Positions 1 through 8,506 are shown, counted from the first letter of the stretch. The stretch: 16,874 nt of DNA from CAYYAQ01 sp964469555 (GCA_964469555.1 CAYYAQ010000114.1:1-16874); one strand, 5' to 3'. Translations and numbers: made by a program. Notes: generated from the sequence alone by a model not told the origin.

Positions 1-738
1 CAGGATCGGATGGCTCATCGTGTGCGACGCGATCGTCACGCTGCCAGCCGCCAGTTCGCGCACGTCGTCCCAACTCAAGAACGCAGCGAGTTCCGGGTCC
101 ATGTCCGCCTCGCGCACCTCGGTCGCCGACCGGAGGCGGTCCAGGTAGGATGCGAGCTGGTCAGCCGGCATCCGCTTGCACGCAGCGCGAATGCCGTCGA
201 GTTGCACGCGGCGATCGACGGCATTGCCGGGAATGGTCCAGTCGCCCTCGCCGTCCGGCGCTGGAATCCCACTTCCTCCCGCGGCCTGTCCGACGCGCAC
301 CTCAACCTCTGTCGGCCAGAGCAGGCGATCGGTGCCGATGTAGTCCGTCGCCACGCTGATGAGAGCTTCGATCCCGTGGCGCTGAAGGATCGGTAGGGCG
401 TGCGTCAGGTTGTTGCGATAGCCATCATCGAACGTGACGAGCACGGCCCGCTCCGGGAGCCTCGATCCCCGCTCGGCCCAATCGGCGACCTGCCGCGGCG
501 AAACCGGAGTGAATTTCCGACGCAAGGTGCTCATGTGCCGCTCGAACTCCGACGCGGACACGGTGTTTCGGTAGGCGTGACGCCGCAGTTCGTCGCCGCC
601 GGAGTACTCGTTGGCGACGACACCGTGATAGCAGAGCACCATCAACCGGCGACGGTGCGACCAGCGGGCCCACGCCTGCACGCCGAGAAACCCCGAGGTC
701 CCGAAGATGGCGAGCTTTAGAGCGGACTTGAGGGACAT
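1..738 (-). CDS. polysaccharide deacetylase family protein (NodB domain), C-terminus cut by window edge
   Basis: The reverse strand is open from an ATG at 738 to the window edge (246 codons, no stop). The product carries the polysaccharide deacetylase signature. LCYHGV (residues 35-40) is the first strand of the fold. TFDDGY (102-107) is motif 1, with the catalytic Asp and the metal-binding Asp. SHTMSHP (238-244) is motif 2, with both metal-binding His. These enzymes remove N- or O-acetyl groups from cell-wall or exopolysaccharide sugars using a divalent metal. A weakly hydrophobic stretch (about residues 6-24) followed by RWSHRRR could be an N-terminal membrane anchor. The long insert between motifs 1 and 2 is typical of capsule or exopolysaccharide-associated members. 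No good Shine-Dalgarno precedes the ATG, which was chosen because it gives the family's usual N-terminus. The substrate cannot be told. The gene is divergent from the carboxypeptidase gene. Confidence 0.88.
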   Translation of the reverse strand, partial: MSLKSALKLAIFGTSGFLGVQAWARWSHRRRLMVLCYHGVVANEYSGGDELRRHAYRNTVSASEFERHMSTLRRKFTPVSPRQVADWAERGSRLPERAVLVTFDDGYRNNLTHALPILQRHGIEALISVATDYIGTDRLLWPTEVEVRVGQAAGGSGIPAPDGEGDWTIPGNAVDRRVQLDGIRAACKRMPADQLASYLDRLRSATEVREADMDPELAAFLSWDDVRELAAGSVTIASHTMSHPIL

Positions 739-771
739 GTCAGAGGAGTCGGCACACGCGCCGGACCAATT

Positions 772-800
772 GTTGTCGCTTTGCACGCGGAAGCGACAAC
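772..800. repeat. perfect 10-bp inverted repeat in divergent intergenic region
   Basis: GTTGTCGCTT (772-781) and AAGCGACAAC (791-800) are exact reverse complements separated by 9 bases. The similarity continues outward with one base slipped (ATTG versus CAAT). It lies between two divergent genes and abuts a possible -35 region, so it could be an operator for a dimeric regulator or a hairpin in the deacetylase leader. No binding protein can be named from the sequence. Confidence 0.6.
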
Positions 801-823
801 CAATCCGTTCGACGCCATACAAT
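793..823 (+). promoter_or_regulatory. possible sigma-70-type promoter for the carboxypeptidase gene
   Basis: TACAAT at 818-823 matches the -10 consensus at five of six positions. GCGACA at 793-798 matches the -35 consensus at four of six, with a 19-base spacer, which is longer than ideal. Transcription would start near 830, leaving a leader of about 30 bases before the ATG at 859. The -35 overlaps the right arm of the dyad at 772-800. Planctomycete promoters are poorly characterised, so this is only a candidate. Confidence 0.3.
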
Positions 824-858
824 ACTGACCTGCCTCGCCACTCCTATCCACGAACATC

Positions 859-2691
859 ATGCTCGAGTTCGGTCTCGCCGTGTGTCTGCTACTGCAGACG
901 CCGCAATCCCAGAACCTCGCTTCCATCGAAGAACCGGACTTTCTGCGCGTCGTCGTCCACGGCAAGAAAGACCTCGTCAGCCGTTTGATCCAGCGCGGGT
1001 TCGACGCCACGTCGCACCCCGCGATCGGTCGCAACTACACCGCTGCCCAGGTCATTCTCGACGAGCGCGACGTGCCCCTCCTGCGGAGGGTCGCCGGACC
1101 GATCATCGTGATGGAGCGATCGCGCCCCTTCCGTGAGATCGCAGAGGCGCGACGACGCGCGGCTGGCGTCGATCTGCCACCGGACGCGCGTTACCACACA
1201 CCGACCGAGATCGCCGCCGAGCTCCTCAAGCTGGAGAAGGCCTACCCGAAGATCGCACTTCGGGTGGACTTGAACGCGCGATACAGCGTCGGCCTCACCC
1301 ACGGAAACCGGCGCATCTACGCGTTGAAGATCTCCGACAACCCATCGAAGTCCGAAGACGAACCCGCGATGCTGTTGGCGACCAACCACCATTCGCGGGA
1401 GCTCAACACGACCGTGCTCGCGCTCTACAGCGCTGAGCGGTTGTTGGGTCTCTACGCCACGGATGCGAAGATCAAGGAGCTCGTCGACGAGAACGAGATA
1501 TGGATCGTGCCAACGCTGAATCCGGATGGGTTGGCCTACGTCTGGAGCAACAACAACCTGTGGCGGAAGAACCGCCGCGACAACGGCAGCAATCGATACG
1601 GCGTCGACCTGAACCGGAACTATCCGTACTTCTGGAGCCGATGCGGAAGCAGCACAAATCCGGGGAGCGATATCTATCACGGCCCATCCGCGGGATCCGA
1701 ACCCGAGACGAGAGTGATGATCGCGCTCGGCACAGCCGAAGTGTTCGAACGCATGCTCGACATGCACAGCTACAGCCGCGACGTCCGATTCGGCTACAAC
1801 GCGTTGACCGGCCCGCGTCTGCCTTCGAGTCTGAAAGCCTACTGGGACAAGATCCAGGCCGAGGTCGCGAACGCGATGCGCTACAAGACGAATTCGTCGT
1901 GTTGCTGCGGTGGCGACCAGCACTGGCACCTGGCGGAGAACGGCACGCTCTCATACCTCGCCGAGATGGACACGGCATTCCAACCGGCGTGGTCGCAAAC
2001 ACAAATCGAGATCCAGCGCGCGTGGGCCGGCGTCCGCTTCATGTTCGAGCGCACGGTGCCCCTGCGCGGTCACGTCGTCTCTCTCGCCGGCAACAAACCG
2101 TTGGGCGGAGAAATCGAGGTTGTCGGCCAACCGCTGCGCGACGGACAAAAGCGCCGCTCGTCGCCGCGCCACGGACGGTACGCCATGTGGCTACCGACGG
2201 GAACCTACTCCCTGTTGTTCAAGGCTCCGGGCCACGTATCGCGCACGGTCAAGGTCTCGCTCGTCGACGGCAAGACACTGGACATGGACGTACAGCTCGT
2301 GCCGAGCTTGCGACCGGCGGCTCTCAGTTCCCGCGGCACACCGAGACTCGGCACGACGATGTTCCTCGACGTGTCGAGCCCGGACGACGCGAACGGCGGC
2401 TACTTCGTTGGCGCCGCATTCGGTAGCACGCCCGGCATCGACATCGGTCCCCGCAACGTCCCGCTCAATGCCGACGCGCTGCTCGCAAACAGCTACAAGA
2501 TGACCAGCGTGTTCGTGAACGCCCTAGGCACGCTATCCGCGACGGGCAAGGCGACGATGGACTTCGTCATCCCCAACATCCTGGTTTTTGCCGGGTTGAA
2601 GATCCACTTCTGCGGGATCACGATCGACAGCTCCTGGCCCTCATCCGTGAAGGGGATCAGCAACAGCGTGGTCGTCACGCTTCAGCGCTGA
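859..2691 (+). CDS. secreted M14 zinc carboxypeptidase with regulatory-like and C-terminal beta domains
   Basis: This 610-residue protein has all the catalytic elements of the M14 (carboxypeptidase A) family. The HxxE zinc pair is H178/E181 in NHHSREL. NPDG is at 221-224, followed by LWRKNR. VDLNRNY contains the substrate-binding N252/R253. The third zinc ligand is H303 in LDMHSYS, and the general base is E369 in LSYLAEMDTAF. It should trim C-terminal amino acids from peptides outside the cytoplasm. A short hydrophobic N-terminus (residues 1-13) looks like a signal peptide. Residues 401-480 resemble a carboxypeptidase-regulatory (transthyretin-like) domain. Residues 493-610 form a further domain that begins GTPRLG and resembles the tail of the CotH-like protein encoded at 6024-8483. 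Three consecutive Cys (348-350) lie just before the catalytic Glu. No Shine-Dalgarno precedes the ATG. The specificity is unknown. Confidence 0.92.
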   Translation: MLEFGLAVCLLLQTPQSQNLASIEEPDFLRVVVHGKKDLVSRLIQRGFDATSHPAIGRNYTAAQVILDERDVPLLRRVAGPIIVMERSRPFREIAEARRRAAGVDLPPDARYHTPTEIAAELLKLEKAYPKIALRVDLNARYSVGLTHGNRRIYALKISDNPSKSEDEPAMLLATNHHSRELNTTVLALYSAERLLGLYATDAKIKELVDENEIWIVPTLNPDGLAYVWSNNNLWRKNRRDNGSNRYGVDLNRNYPYFWSRCGSSTNPGSDIYHGPSAGSEPETRVMIALGTAEVFERMLDMHSYSRDVRFGYNALTGPRLPSSLKAYWDKIQAEVANAMRYKTNSSCCCGGDQHWHLAENGTLSYLAEMDTAFQPAWSQTQIEIQRAWAGVRFMFERTVPLRGHVVSLAGNKPLGGEIEVVGQPLRDGQKRRSSPRHGRYAMWLPTGTYSLLFKAPGHVSRTVKVSLVDGKTLDMDVQLVPSLRPAALSSRGTPRLGTTMFLDVSSPDDANGGYFVGAAFGSTPGIDIGPRNVPLNADALLANSYKMTSVFVNALGTLSATGKATMDFVIPNILVFAGLKIHFCGITIDSSWPSSVKGISNSVVVTLQR

Positions 2692-2737
2692 GAGCACGCG
2701 CCTATCTGACTCCGTGATCGACTAGCCTCGGCACTCC

Positions 2738-4903
2738 ATGACTCTCGACAACCGCCCCAAGACTCGGGTCTGGCTGAGTGCGATTCTCCTCGTGGTCTTC
2801 GCCGTGTACGCGTCGAGTATCGCGAATGAATTCGCGCACGACGACCGACACTACGCGATGGTGCCGTCGGACCGTGGCCAACCAAACGAGCTCGTGGCAG
2901 AGTGGCAGGGATTCGGGAGGTACTTCTCGTCGTTCTACGGCGAGGGCGCCGTCGACGGCGGTCGGCAATACCGACCGATCACCGTGATGAGCTTCGCCCT
3001 GGTGCACGCGGTCTTTCCGCCGGCGCCCGACGTCGCTCCAGTGGCAACCGCGGGGCCTCAACACTTCGTCAACATCCTGCTTCACCTGATCGGGACGTGG
3101 CTTGTCTTCTTGTTGGTCCGAAGGTTGTTCGAGACACCATGGCCCGCGTTGATCGCCACCGCGACGTTCGGGTTGCACGCGGTACGCAGTGACGCGGTGA
3201 TCTCGATCGTCGGGCGCGCAGAGATCCTGGCGTTGATCTTCGGCATCGCGGCGCAGTTGTTGTACGTCGCGGCTCTCCGGCGCAGGCTCTCGGCGAAGGT
3301 CGGCCTGCTCGCTTGCACCGCAATCTCCTTGTTCGCCGCGTTCGGTTCGAAACAGAGCGCGGTCGCCTGGGTAGTGGTGCTCCCGTTGTTCGCGGCGGCC
3401 TGCGACCGGGACCGTGGGTTGGCGAAGCAGGTCGAACCCTGGGTGTTCGCGGCAGTCGCTCCGATCATCGCGTTCGTGGCACTCTGGTATCCGGTCTTCA
3501 CGGGTAGCGACTTTGCGGCCGTGCCGGTCGACAACCCGCTGGAACAACTCGGTTTCCTCGAACGTGCGTACACGGCCGTAATGGTTCTCGGGCACGGACT
3601 GGTCCACACCGTCGTGCCGTTCTGGTTGCACATCGACTACGGGTTCAACACGTTTCCGACCGTTGTGCACTGGTACGACTACCGATTCCTCCTCTCGTTC
3701 GCGGCCCTCGCGGTGGTCATCGGCGGCGCGGTCGTCTGCGCGCGTCGAGCTCCCGCCTTGGCTCTCGGCGGAGCGGTGTTCGCCGCGTTCGCTTTCACGA
3801 CATCGAACATCCCCGTACTCGTCGAGACGATCTACTCGGACGGGATGATGTACACGCCGGCGCTGGGATTCAGTCTCGTGGTAGCGTTCGTATTCCAGCG
3901 CGCTCGGTCCCGAGTTCTGCTCGGGTTGCTGGCCATTTGGATCGTCGCCAACGCCGTGGTGATCGTGCACCGGTGCACGATCTGGCAGGACAACCAGACC
4001 CTGTACTTGCACGAAGCCGAAACGCAGTCGGGCTCACAGCGAATCCAGATGGCCGCGGCCCGCGAGTATCGCCGGGAGGGACAGGCCGTCGGATTCCAGG
4101 GACTCCGCGGGCAGGAGTGCCTGGAGAAGTGGGCTGTACATCTCAACCGTGCGCTCGCCGTTCACGCGGACAAGAATCACCCATTGCCGCTCAACGATCT
4201 GGCATACATGCACATCGGTCGGCGCGACGCGATGTTGGATCAGGATGACACCGCCGGCGCCCTGGAGCAGGAACTCCAGGCAGAGCGCTACCTCGAAACG
4301 GCGCTGGCCAGTCCGTGGCTGGAACCACGGCACGGCAGCACGCTGCACTTCCTGATGTCCAGGATCTTCGAACGCAGGGGCGAGGTGGAGAACCAACGTC
4401 GCTCGCTCGAGCTCGCGCTCGCCGCGGACGCCAAGATGCCGCAGTCCCACGTCCGGCTCGCGGAGTTCCTGGTGAAGGAGAAACAGTACCGCCGCGCTGC
4501 CGACGTGATGACGAACGCGGTACGAGAGATCCCCAACAGCCTGTCGCTCCGAGTGCGCGCCCTCGACCTGACATACACCGCCGGGTCCTACAACTCCTTC
4601 AACAAGGTCCTCGCAGAAGGGGAACGGCAGCACCCCGACAACCACCACATCCTCGCCTTTCGCGGCGTCTGGTTGTCCAGCACGGGGAGGCACGCGTCCG
4701 CGCTACACAAGATCCGTGGCGTGCTTCACCGGTTCCGTAACGCAATCCCGCCTCAGGTCTGGCTCGCGATCCCCCAGTCCCTCGCGGCCCTCGGCCAAAC
4801 AAAACAAGCACTGAGCATCCTCGACAAACACATCGAGGACGCCAACATCCTCCCTCCTCTCCAACAGAAGATGAAGGCCCTCAAGGCAGCGCTGTCGAAG
4901 TGA
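2738..4903 (+). CDS. TMTC-like multi-spanning membrane protein with C-terminal TPR repeats
   Basis: The product (721 residues) has about ten hydrophobic segments in its first 410 residues, then a soluble helical region with TPR-like spacing (about 465-721). The membrane part follows the pattern of TMTC proteins and related GT-C fold glycosyltransferases. It has an acidic pair in the first outside loop (HDD, 34-36), QYRPITVMSF (77-86), an NILLH segment (112-116) and IVGRAEILALIF (157-168). In characterised members such loops bind a lipid-linked sugar, and eukaryotic TMTCs transfer mannose to proteins. Here a transferase role is inference, and the acceptor is unknown. The gene lies 46 bases after the carboxypeptidase gene on the same strand, and its TGA overlaps an in-frame GTG of the next gene, so the three may be co-transcribed. 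Alternatively it may be a non-enzymatic TPR membrane protein. Confidence 0.78.
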   Translation: MTLDNRPKTRVWLSAILLVVFAVYASSIANEFAHDDRHYAMVPSDRGQPNELVAEWQGFGRYFSSFYGEGAVDGGRQYRPITVMSFALVHAVFPPAPDVAPVATAGPQHFVNILLHLIGTWLVFLLVRRLFETPWPALIATATFGLHAVRSDAVISIVGRAEILALIFGIAAQLLYVAALRRRLSAKVGLLACTAISLFAAFGSKQSAVAWVVVLPLFAAACDRDRGLAKQVEPWVFAAVAPIIAFVALWYPVFTGSDFAAVPVDNPLEQLGFLERAYTAVMVLGHGLVHTVVPFWLHIDYGFNTFPTVVHWYDYRFLLSFAALAVVIGGAVVCARRAPALALGGAVFAAFAFTTSNIPVLVETIYSDGMMYTPALGFSLVVAFVFQRARSRVLLGLLAIWIVANAVVIVHRCTIWQDNQTLYLHEAETQSGSQRIQMAAAREYRREGQAVGFQGLRGQECLEKWAVHLNRALAVHADKNHPLPLNDLAYMHIGRRDAMLDQDDTAGALEQELQAERYLETALASPWLEPRHGSTLHFLMSRIFERRGEVENQRRSLELALAADAKMPQSHVRLAEFLVKEKQYRRAADVMTNAVREIPNSLSLRVRALDLTYTAGSYNSFNKVLAEGERQHPDNHHILAFRGVWLSSTGRHASALHKIRGVLHRFRNAIPPQVWLAIPQSLAALGQTKQALSILDKHIEDANILPPLQQKMKALKAALSK

Positions 4904-4941
4904 CTCTCGATGCTGTGGCTGGCTCAGTATCGAACAGAAAA

Positions 4942-6000
4942 ATGTCTGACCTGCATGACATCGCCGGGATCGAGCGGCTCCGACGCGAGTTGCGCATCGA
5001 TCCGCATCACGTGAAGCGGTTGCGGCGCGCGTTCTACAAGAACTGTAGGAATCGGGAGGCCGCGCTACTCGAGCTTCCCGAGGCAGTCCGCGACCGTGTT
5101 GGCGGCGCCGTTCGCTTCCACCACCTCGAAATGGTCGAGTCTCTCGATTCCAAGATCGACGGTGCGACGAAACTCGTCTTCGAAACCCACGACAACCTGC
5201 GGCTCGAGAGCGTTGTCCTTCGCGTGCGATCGGGCCGCACGGCCTTGTGCGTCTCATCCCAGGTGGGTTGCGGTGCGGACTGCGCGTTCTGCGCAACCGG
5301 TACGCTCGGCCTGCGCCGCAACCTCACGTCCGGCGAAATCCTCGATCAGATCGTCCAGGCGAACCGGCTGCTCGCCACCGAAGACCGGCGCGTGCGCAAC
5401 ATCGTGTTCATGGGAATGGGCGAACCATTCCACAACGAACCCGCACTGTACGAGACACTGGACGCGCTCTCACATCCCGAGTGCTTCCATCACGCTCCGA
5501 GCCAGATCTCCGTGTCGACGGTCGGGATTCCCGAGGGGATGCTGCGCTGCGCCAGGCGATTCCCCCGCGTCCGCCTGGCCTTGAGCCTCCACAGCGCACG
5601 CGAAGAAGTCCGTCAGCGGATCATCCCAAACGCGTTGCGCGTCTCCCTGGCCGAGCTCCGTGCGACCGTCGAGGAGGTCACGTCGATCCAAGGACAACCC
5701 GTCATGCTCGAGTACCTGATGCTCGAAGGAACCAACGATGGCGACCTGGATCAGCAGGCGCTGGTCGAATGGGCCGAGGGCCTGTCGGTGCACATCAACC
5801 TGATTCCGTACAACCCCATCGCCGACGCTCCCGAGCTGCGGAGCACGCCCAAGCCGAGACGCGAGGCCTTCGCGAACGCGCTCAAGGCGCGCGGTTTCAA
5901 GGTCACGCTTCGGTACTCCCTCGGCGCGGACGTGACCGCGGCTTGCGGCCAACTCGTCCGCGACGAGAACCGCCGCACTCGCGACCAGATGAGATCGTAG
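4942..6000 (+). CDS. rlmN: RlmN/Cfr-family radical SAM 23S rRNA (adenine-C2) methyltransferase
   Basis: The protein has the radical SAM cluster motif CGADCAFC (C110, C114, C117). It also has the two extra cysteines of the RlmN/Cfr mechanism: C103 in LCVSSQVGC, seven residues before the cluster as in E. coli, and C335 in AACGQL, which carries the methyl group as a protein-bound intermediate. MGMGEP (157-162) is the SAM-binding glycine motif. The family methylates A2503 of 23S rRNA, and RlmN also modifies A37 in some tRNAs. At 352 residues it is close to family length. The motif near C335 (RYSLGADVTAACGQL) differs from the usual R-x-x-x-G-x-D-I-D context, so a Cfr-like or other RlmN subgroup cannot be excluded. 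I chose the ATG at 4942. A GTG at 4900 would add 14 residues and overlap the upstream stop by GTGA. Neither start has a clear ribosome binding site. Confidence 0.9.
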   Translation: MSDLHDIAGIERLRRELRIDPHHVKRLRRAFYKNCRNREAALLELPEAVRDRVGGAVRFHHLEMVESLDSKIDGATKLVFETHDNLRLESVVLRVRSGRTALCVSSQVGCGADCAFCATGTLGLRRNLTSGEILDQIVQANRLLATEDRRVRNIVFMGMGEPFHNEPALYETLDALSHPECFHHAPSQISVSTVGIPEGMLRCARRFPRVRLALSLHSAREEVRQRIIPNALRVSLAELRATVEEVTSIQGQPVMLEYLMLEGTNDGDLDQQALVEWAEGLSVHINLIPYNPIADAPELRSTPKPRREAFANALKARGFKVTLRYSLGADVTAACGQLVRDENRRTRDQMRS

Positions 6001-6023
6001 GTCGCGACGAGAGAGAGCAGCGG

Positions 6024-8483
6024 CTATCGGGAGATGCCGACCTGGGAACCGTTGCTGAGGGTGAATCCCTTGCCGTCGTTGCCGCCGACGATGAAGTACG
6101 CCTTCAGGCCGATGAGCTTGGTGTCGTTCGGGATGTTGATCACCGCGACGCCCTGCCCGGTGTTGTCGGTCGACATGAAGTAGGGCCCGCTCATCAGACC
6201 GCCGATCATGAAATAGGATCCGAACGCGAAGGGCGCCACCTGCGGGCTGGTGCCGAACATCATCCCGACCTTGTCCCGGAGGGGACCACCGAGGGAACGG
6301 ATCGCGCACGTTCCGCCGATCCTGGGAGTCCCAACCCACTCGACGAACATGCGCTGGTTGGAGAAGTCGAGGGGCCAGTACTCTCGCGTCCCCAACGCCG
6401 GATCGTTGACCGCGTTGGGCGATGCACCCTTGCCGTATGTACTGTTATACGGGCGATAGGCGACCAGCTGCGACGGATTGCCATCGTGCAACCAGCCGTT
6501 CGAGACGTCCGCCGCCAGCGCACCGAATTTCAAGATGCTCAGCTGCGTCTTCGCGTCCGTATCGAACAACCGCACTTCTTCACCAGCCGACGTGAGCTTG
6601 AAGCTCGCGTGCAGAGGTCCTTGCCCCGTGTCGTTGTCGCACCAGATGAGCAGCGTGCCCTTTGCTGCAATCTGGGTGTTTGCAGGAATCTTCCAACGGA
6701 TCGAGTTGAGGGGATCGTCGGTCAGATACATGCCGCCAATCGTGACCGCACTCGCCGAGGAGTTGTAGAGCTCGACCCAGTCGTCGTACTCTCCGGCCGA
6801 GTCCTTGATGGTGTTGGTGTTGTTTGCCATCAACTCGTTGACGCTCACCGGCGAATTGCCGATCGCCCATTGAGTGATGTACTTCGGACTATCTTTTTGC
6901 CCGTGTTTCGGTTCGTACGTCACGGCGCCGCCGACGCTAGCCGCGCTCTGTGCGCCGACGTAGTAGTAGACGTTTGCGCCCGGTGTTTGCACCGCTTTCG
7001 GAACGAACGCGCCGTAGACCCCGTCATTCGCGGAGCCGTCCCCGTGGTTGCCGTCGTCGAACATCGGCGCCGCGATGTACCCACCGAATACGCGGTAGTA
7101 GAGCGTCACCGGCCCCTTCGTGACGGTATTCGCGACCTTGGCGGTGATCGTGACCTGCACACCGGGTTTCGGTTCGATTGGTGTCACCACGACATTGCTG
7201 ATCGTGGGGGCCACGGCCTTGAACTCAGCCAGGCCGCGCAGATAGGTGTTCCGATCGTCGCAGAGCTGCTTCAGTCCGGGGACAGTCTTCAGGTAGGTCC
7301 CCGCATTGATCGTCACCGCCTTGGTCACGTTGTCGAGAGCGTTCTGGTACGTGTAGAGTTTCTTGGTGTCCGCTTTCAGCGCCGCGTCGATGAGCTTCCC
7401 GTGCGTCGTGACGATTGGACCGACCTTCGCCCACGTGAAGTTCTCGTCCAGCACTATTTTCATGTGGTTGATGTAGCGCGACCGCCACTCCGTGACGCCC
7501 CAAGTCTTGCCCAACAACGGACGGGATGACTTGCCCTCGTCCAGGAACGGCGACTGATCCGTCGCCTGCTTGACGGTCTGGTTCGAAGAGGCGCCGAACG
7601 CCCCTGCCATGTCCCACGGCAGGATGGTCACGATGTCGTGCTCCTCGTCGTGGTACATGTAGTAGTCGGAGCCGTTCGTGTTGTAGCCGTTGAGGTTCGC
7701 GATGACGCTGTAGTACGCCAGGTACCAGAGGGCCTGGTCGTAATCGAAGATCTTGGACAGATCCGTCGAGAGCTGCGTGCTGTTGTTCAAGACGTTGCAG
7801 AGTTCGCGCACGTCCTCCCACGGCTTGACCGCAGTCGTGGCGTTGTTCTTGAGATCGTACGAGTCCTTGTAGGGCTGCAGCGTCGCCCCTTGGTACTGCA
7901 ACGCCGACTTGCCCCGCCCGGTCGGAACTGGCGCTTCCGCGAGGTACCGATTGCCGTCGTTCCCCGTGAACCAGTCGTCGATCATCTTCTTGTCGATCTG
8001 CTGGATGTTGACGTACAGGCCCCAGTAGGTGTTGTTGATGTACACCTTCATGAAGTTGCACTTCGGCGCCGGCATGTAATTTCGAAGGATCGAGTAGCCG
8101 ATGACCTCCCGCATGAGCGTCGGGTCGTTGAACCCGTTGTGCAGGTTGATGTTGTCGTAACCCTTCAGGCTCTGACCGGAGATGAACTCGTCCATCCTGA
8201 TCGACAGCGGCTTCTTCTGCGAAGTCGTGCCGAGGAACGCGTTGTTGCCCGTCATGCGGACACCGATCTGTTGGAACAGCTGCCCATCGATGGCGAGGTT
8301 CCCCTTCACCATCTTTCCCGAGAGACGACTCGCGACCAGATCGCCGTACCACGAACTCGACGAGAAGGTCAAGTACATCGTGCGGAGCGTGCCCTCATCG
8401 TAGAAGTCCGCCTTGGACTGAGCGGGCAGGAAGGAGGGCACGGCTGCCGCGAAGATCGCGGCGAGGGATACGGGAAGTCTCAT
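6024..8483 (-). CDS. secreted CotH-like protein with lamin-tail domain and C-terminal beta domain
   Basis: This 819-residue protein starts with a clear signal peptide (about residues 1-22, ending PAQS). Residues about 30-420 match the CotH family: KKPLSIRMDEF (90-100), NDPTLMRE (119-126), YWGLYVNIQQID (153-164) and ILPWDMAGAFG (287-297), which holds the metal-binding Asp. CotH of Bacillus spores is an atypical protein kinase. Bacterial secreted relatives are common but mostly uncharacterised. An Ig-like segment (about 428-540) follows. A lamin-tail domain comes next, with VSVNELMA (547-554), EYDDWVELYN (565-574) and W616-less core LLIWCDN (611-617). A tail from GTPRIG (718-723) to the end resembles that of the carboxypeptidase encoded at 859. 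The start is well supported by GAGAGG seven bases before the ATG. Converges on rlmN with 23 bases between stops. Kinase activity is unproven. Confidence 0.88.
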   Translation of the reverse strand: MRLPVSLAAIFAAAVPSFLPAQSKADFYDEGTLRTMYLTFSSSSWYGDLVASRLSGKMVKGNLAIDGQLFQQIGVRMTGNNAFLGTTSQKKPLSIRMDEFISGQSLKGYDNINLHNGFNDPTLMREVIGYSILRNYMPAPKCNFMKVYINNTYWGLYVNIQQIDKKMIDDWFTGNDGNRYLAEAPVPTGRGKSALQYQGATLQPYKDSYDLKNNATTAVKPWEDVRELCNVLNNSTQLSTDLSKIFDYDQALWYLAYYSVIANLNGYNTNGSDYYMYHDEEHDIVTILPWDMAGAFGASSNQTVKQATDQSPFLDEGKSSRPLLGKTWGVTEWRSRYINHMKIVLDENFTWAKVGPIVTTHGKLIDAALKADTKKLYTYQNALDNVTKAVTINAGTYLKTVPGLKQLCDDRNTYLRGLAEFKAVAPTISNVVVTPIEPKPGVQVTITAKVANTVTKGPVTLYYRVFGGYIAAPMFDDGNHGDGSANDGVYGAFVPKAVQTPGANVYYYVGAQSAASVGGAVTYEPKHGQKDSPKYITQWAIGNSPVSVNELMANNTNTIKDSAGEYDDWVELYNSSASAVTIGGMYLTDDPLNSIRWKIPANTQIAAKGTLLIWCDNDTGQGPLHASFKLTSAGEEVRLFDTDAKTQLSILKFGALAADVSNGWLHDGNPSQLVAYRPYNSTYGKGASPNAVNDPALGTREYWPLDFSNQRMFVEWVGTPRIGGTCAIRSLGGPLRDKVGMMFGTSPQVAPFAFGSYFMIGGLMSGPYFMSTDNTGQGVAVINIPNDTKLIGLKAYFIVGGNDGKGFTLSNGSQVGISR

Positions 8484-8490
8484 CTTGACA

Positions 8491-8506
8491 CCTCTCGAAA
8501 CGAGAG
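8491..8506 (-). promoter_or_regulatory. small hairpin overlapping the ribosome binding site of the CotH-like gene
   Basis: On the reverse strand CTCTCG (8506-8501) and CGAGAG (8497-8492) form a perfect 6-bp stem around a three-base TTT loop. The 3' arm contains most of the GAGAGG Shine-Dalgarno (8496-8491) for the ATG at 8483. The stem would hide the site, so it may lower or temperature-tune translation. It is short and could be incidental. Confidence 0.4.

Noticed and set aside
2702..4012. Minus-strand open frame (436 codons) opposite the TMTC-like gene
   Set aside because: The translation is rich in Arg, Asp, Glu and His with no recognisable motif. It mirrors the codon bias of the real gene on the plus strand.
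5247..7529. Long plus-strand open frame (760 codons) across rlmN and the CotH-like gene
   Set aside because: It overlaps two well-supported genes in another frame or strand and its composition is Arg/Pro-rich. It is a by-product of high GC content.
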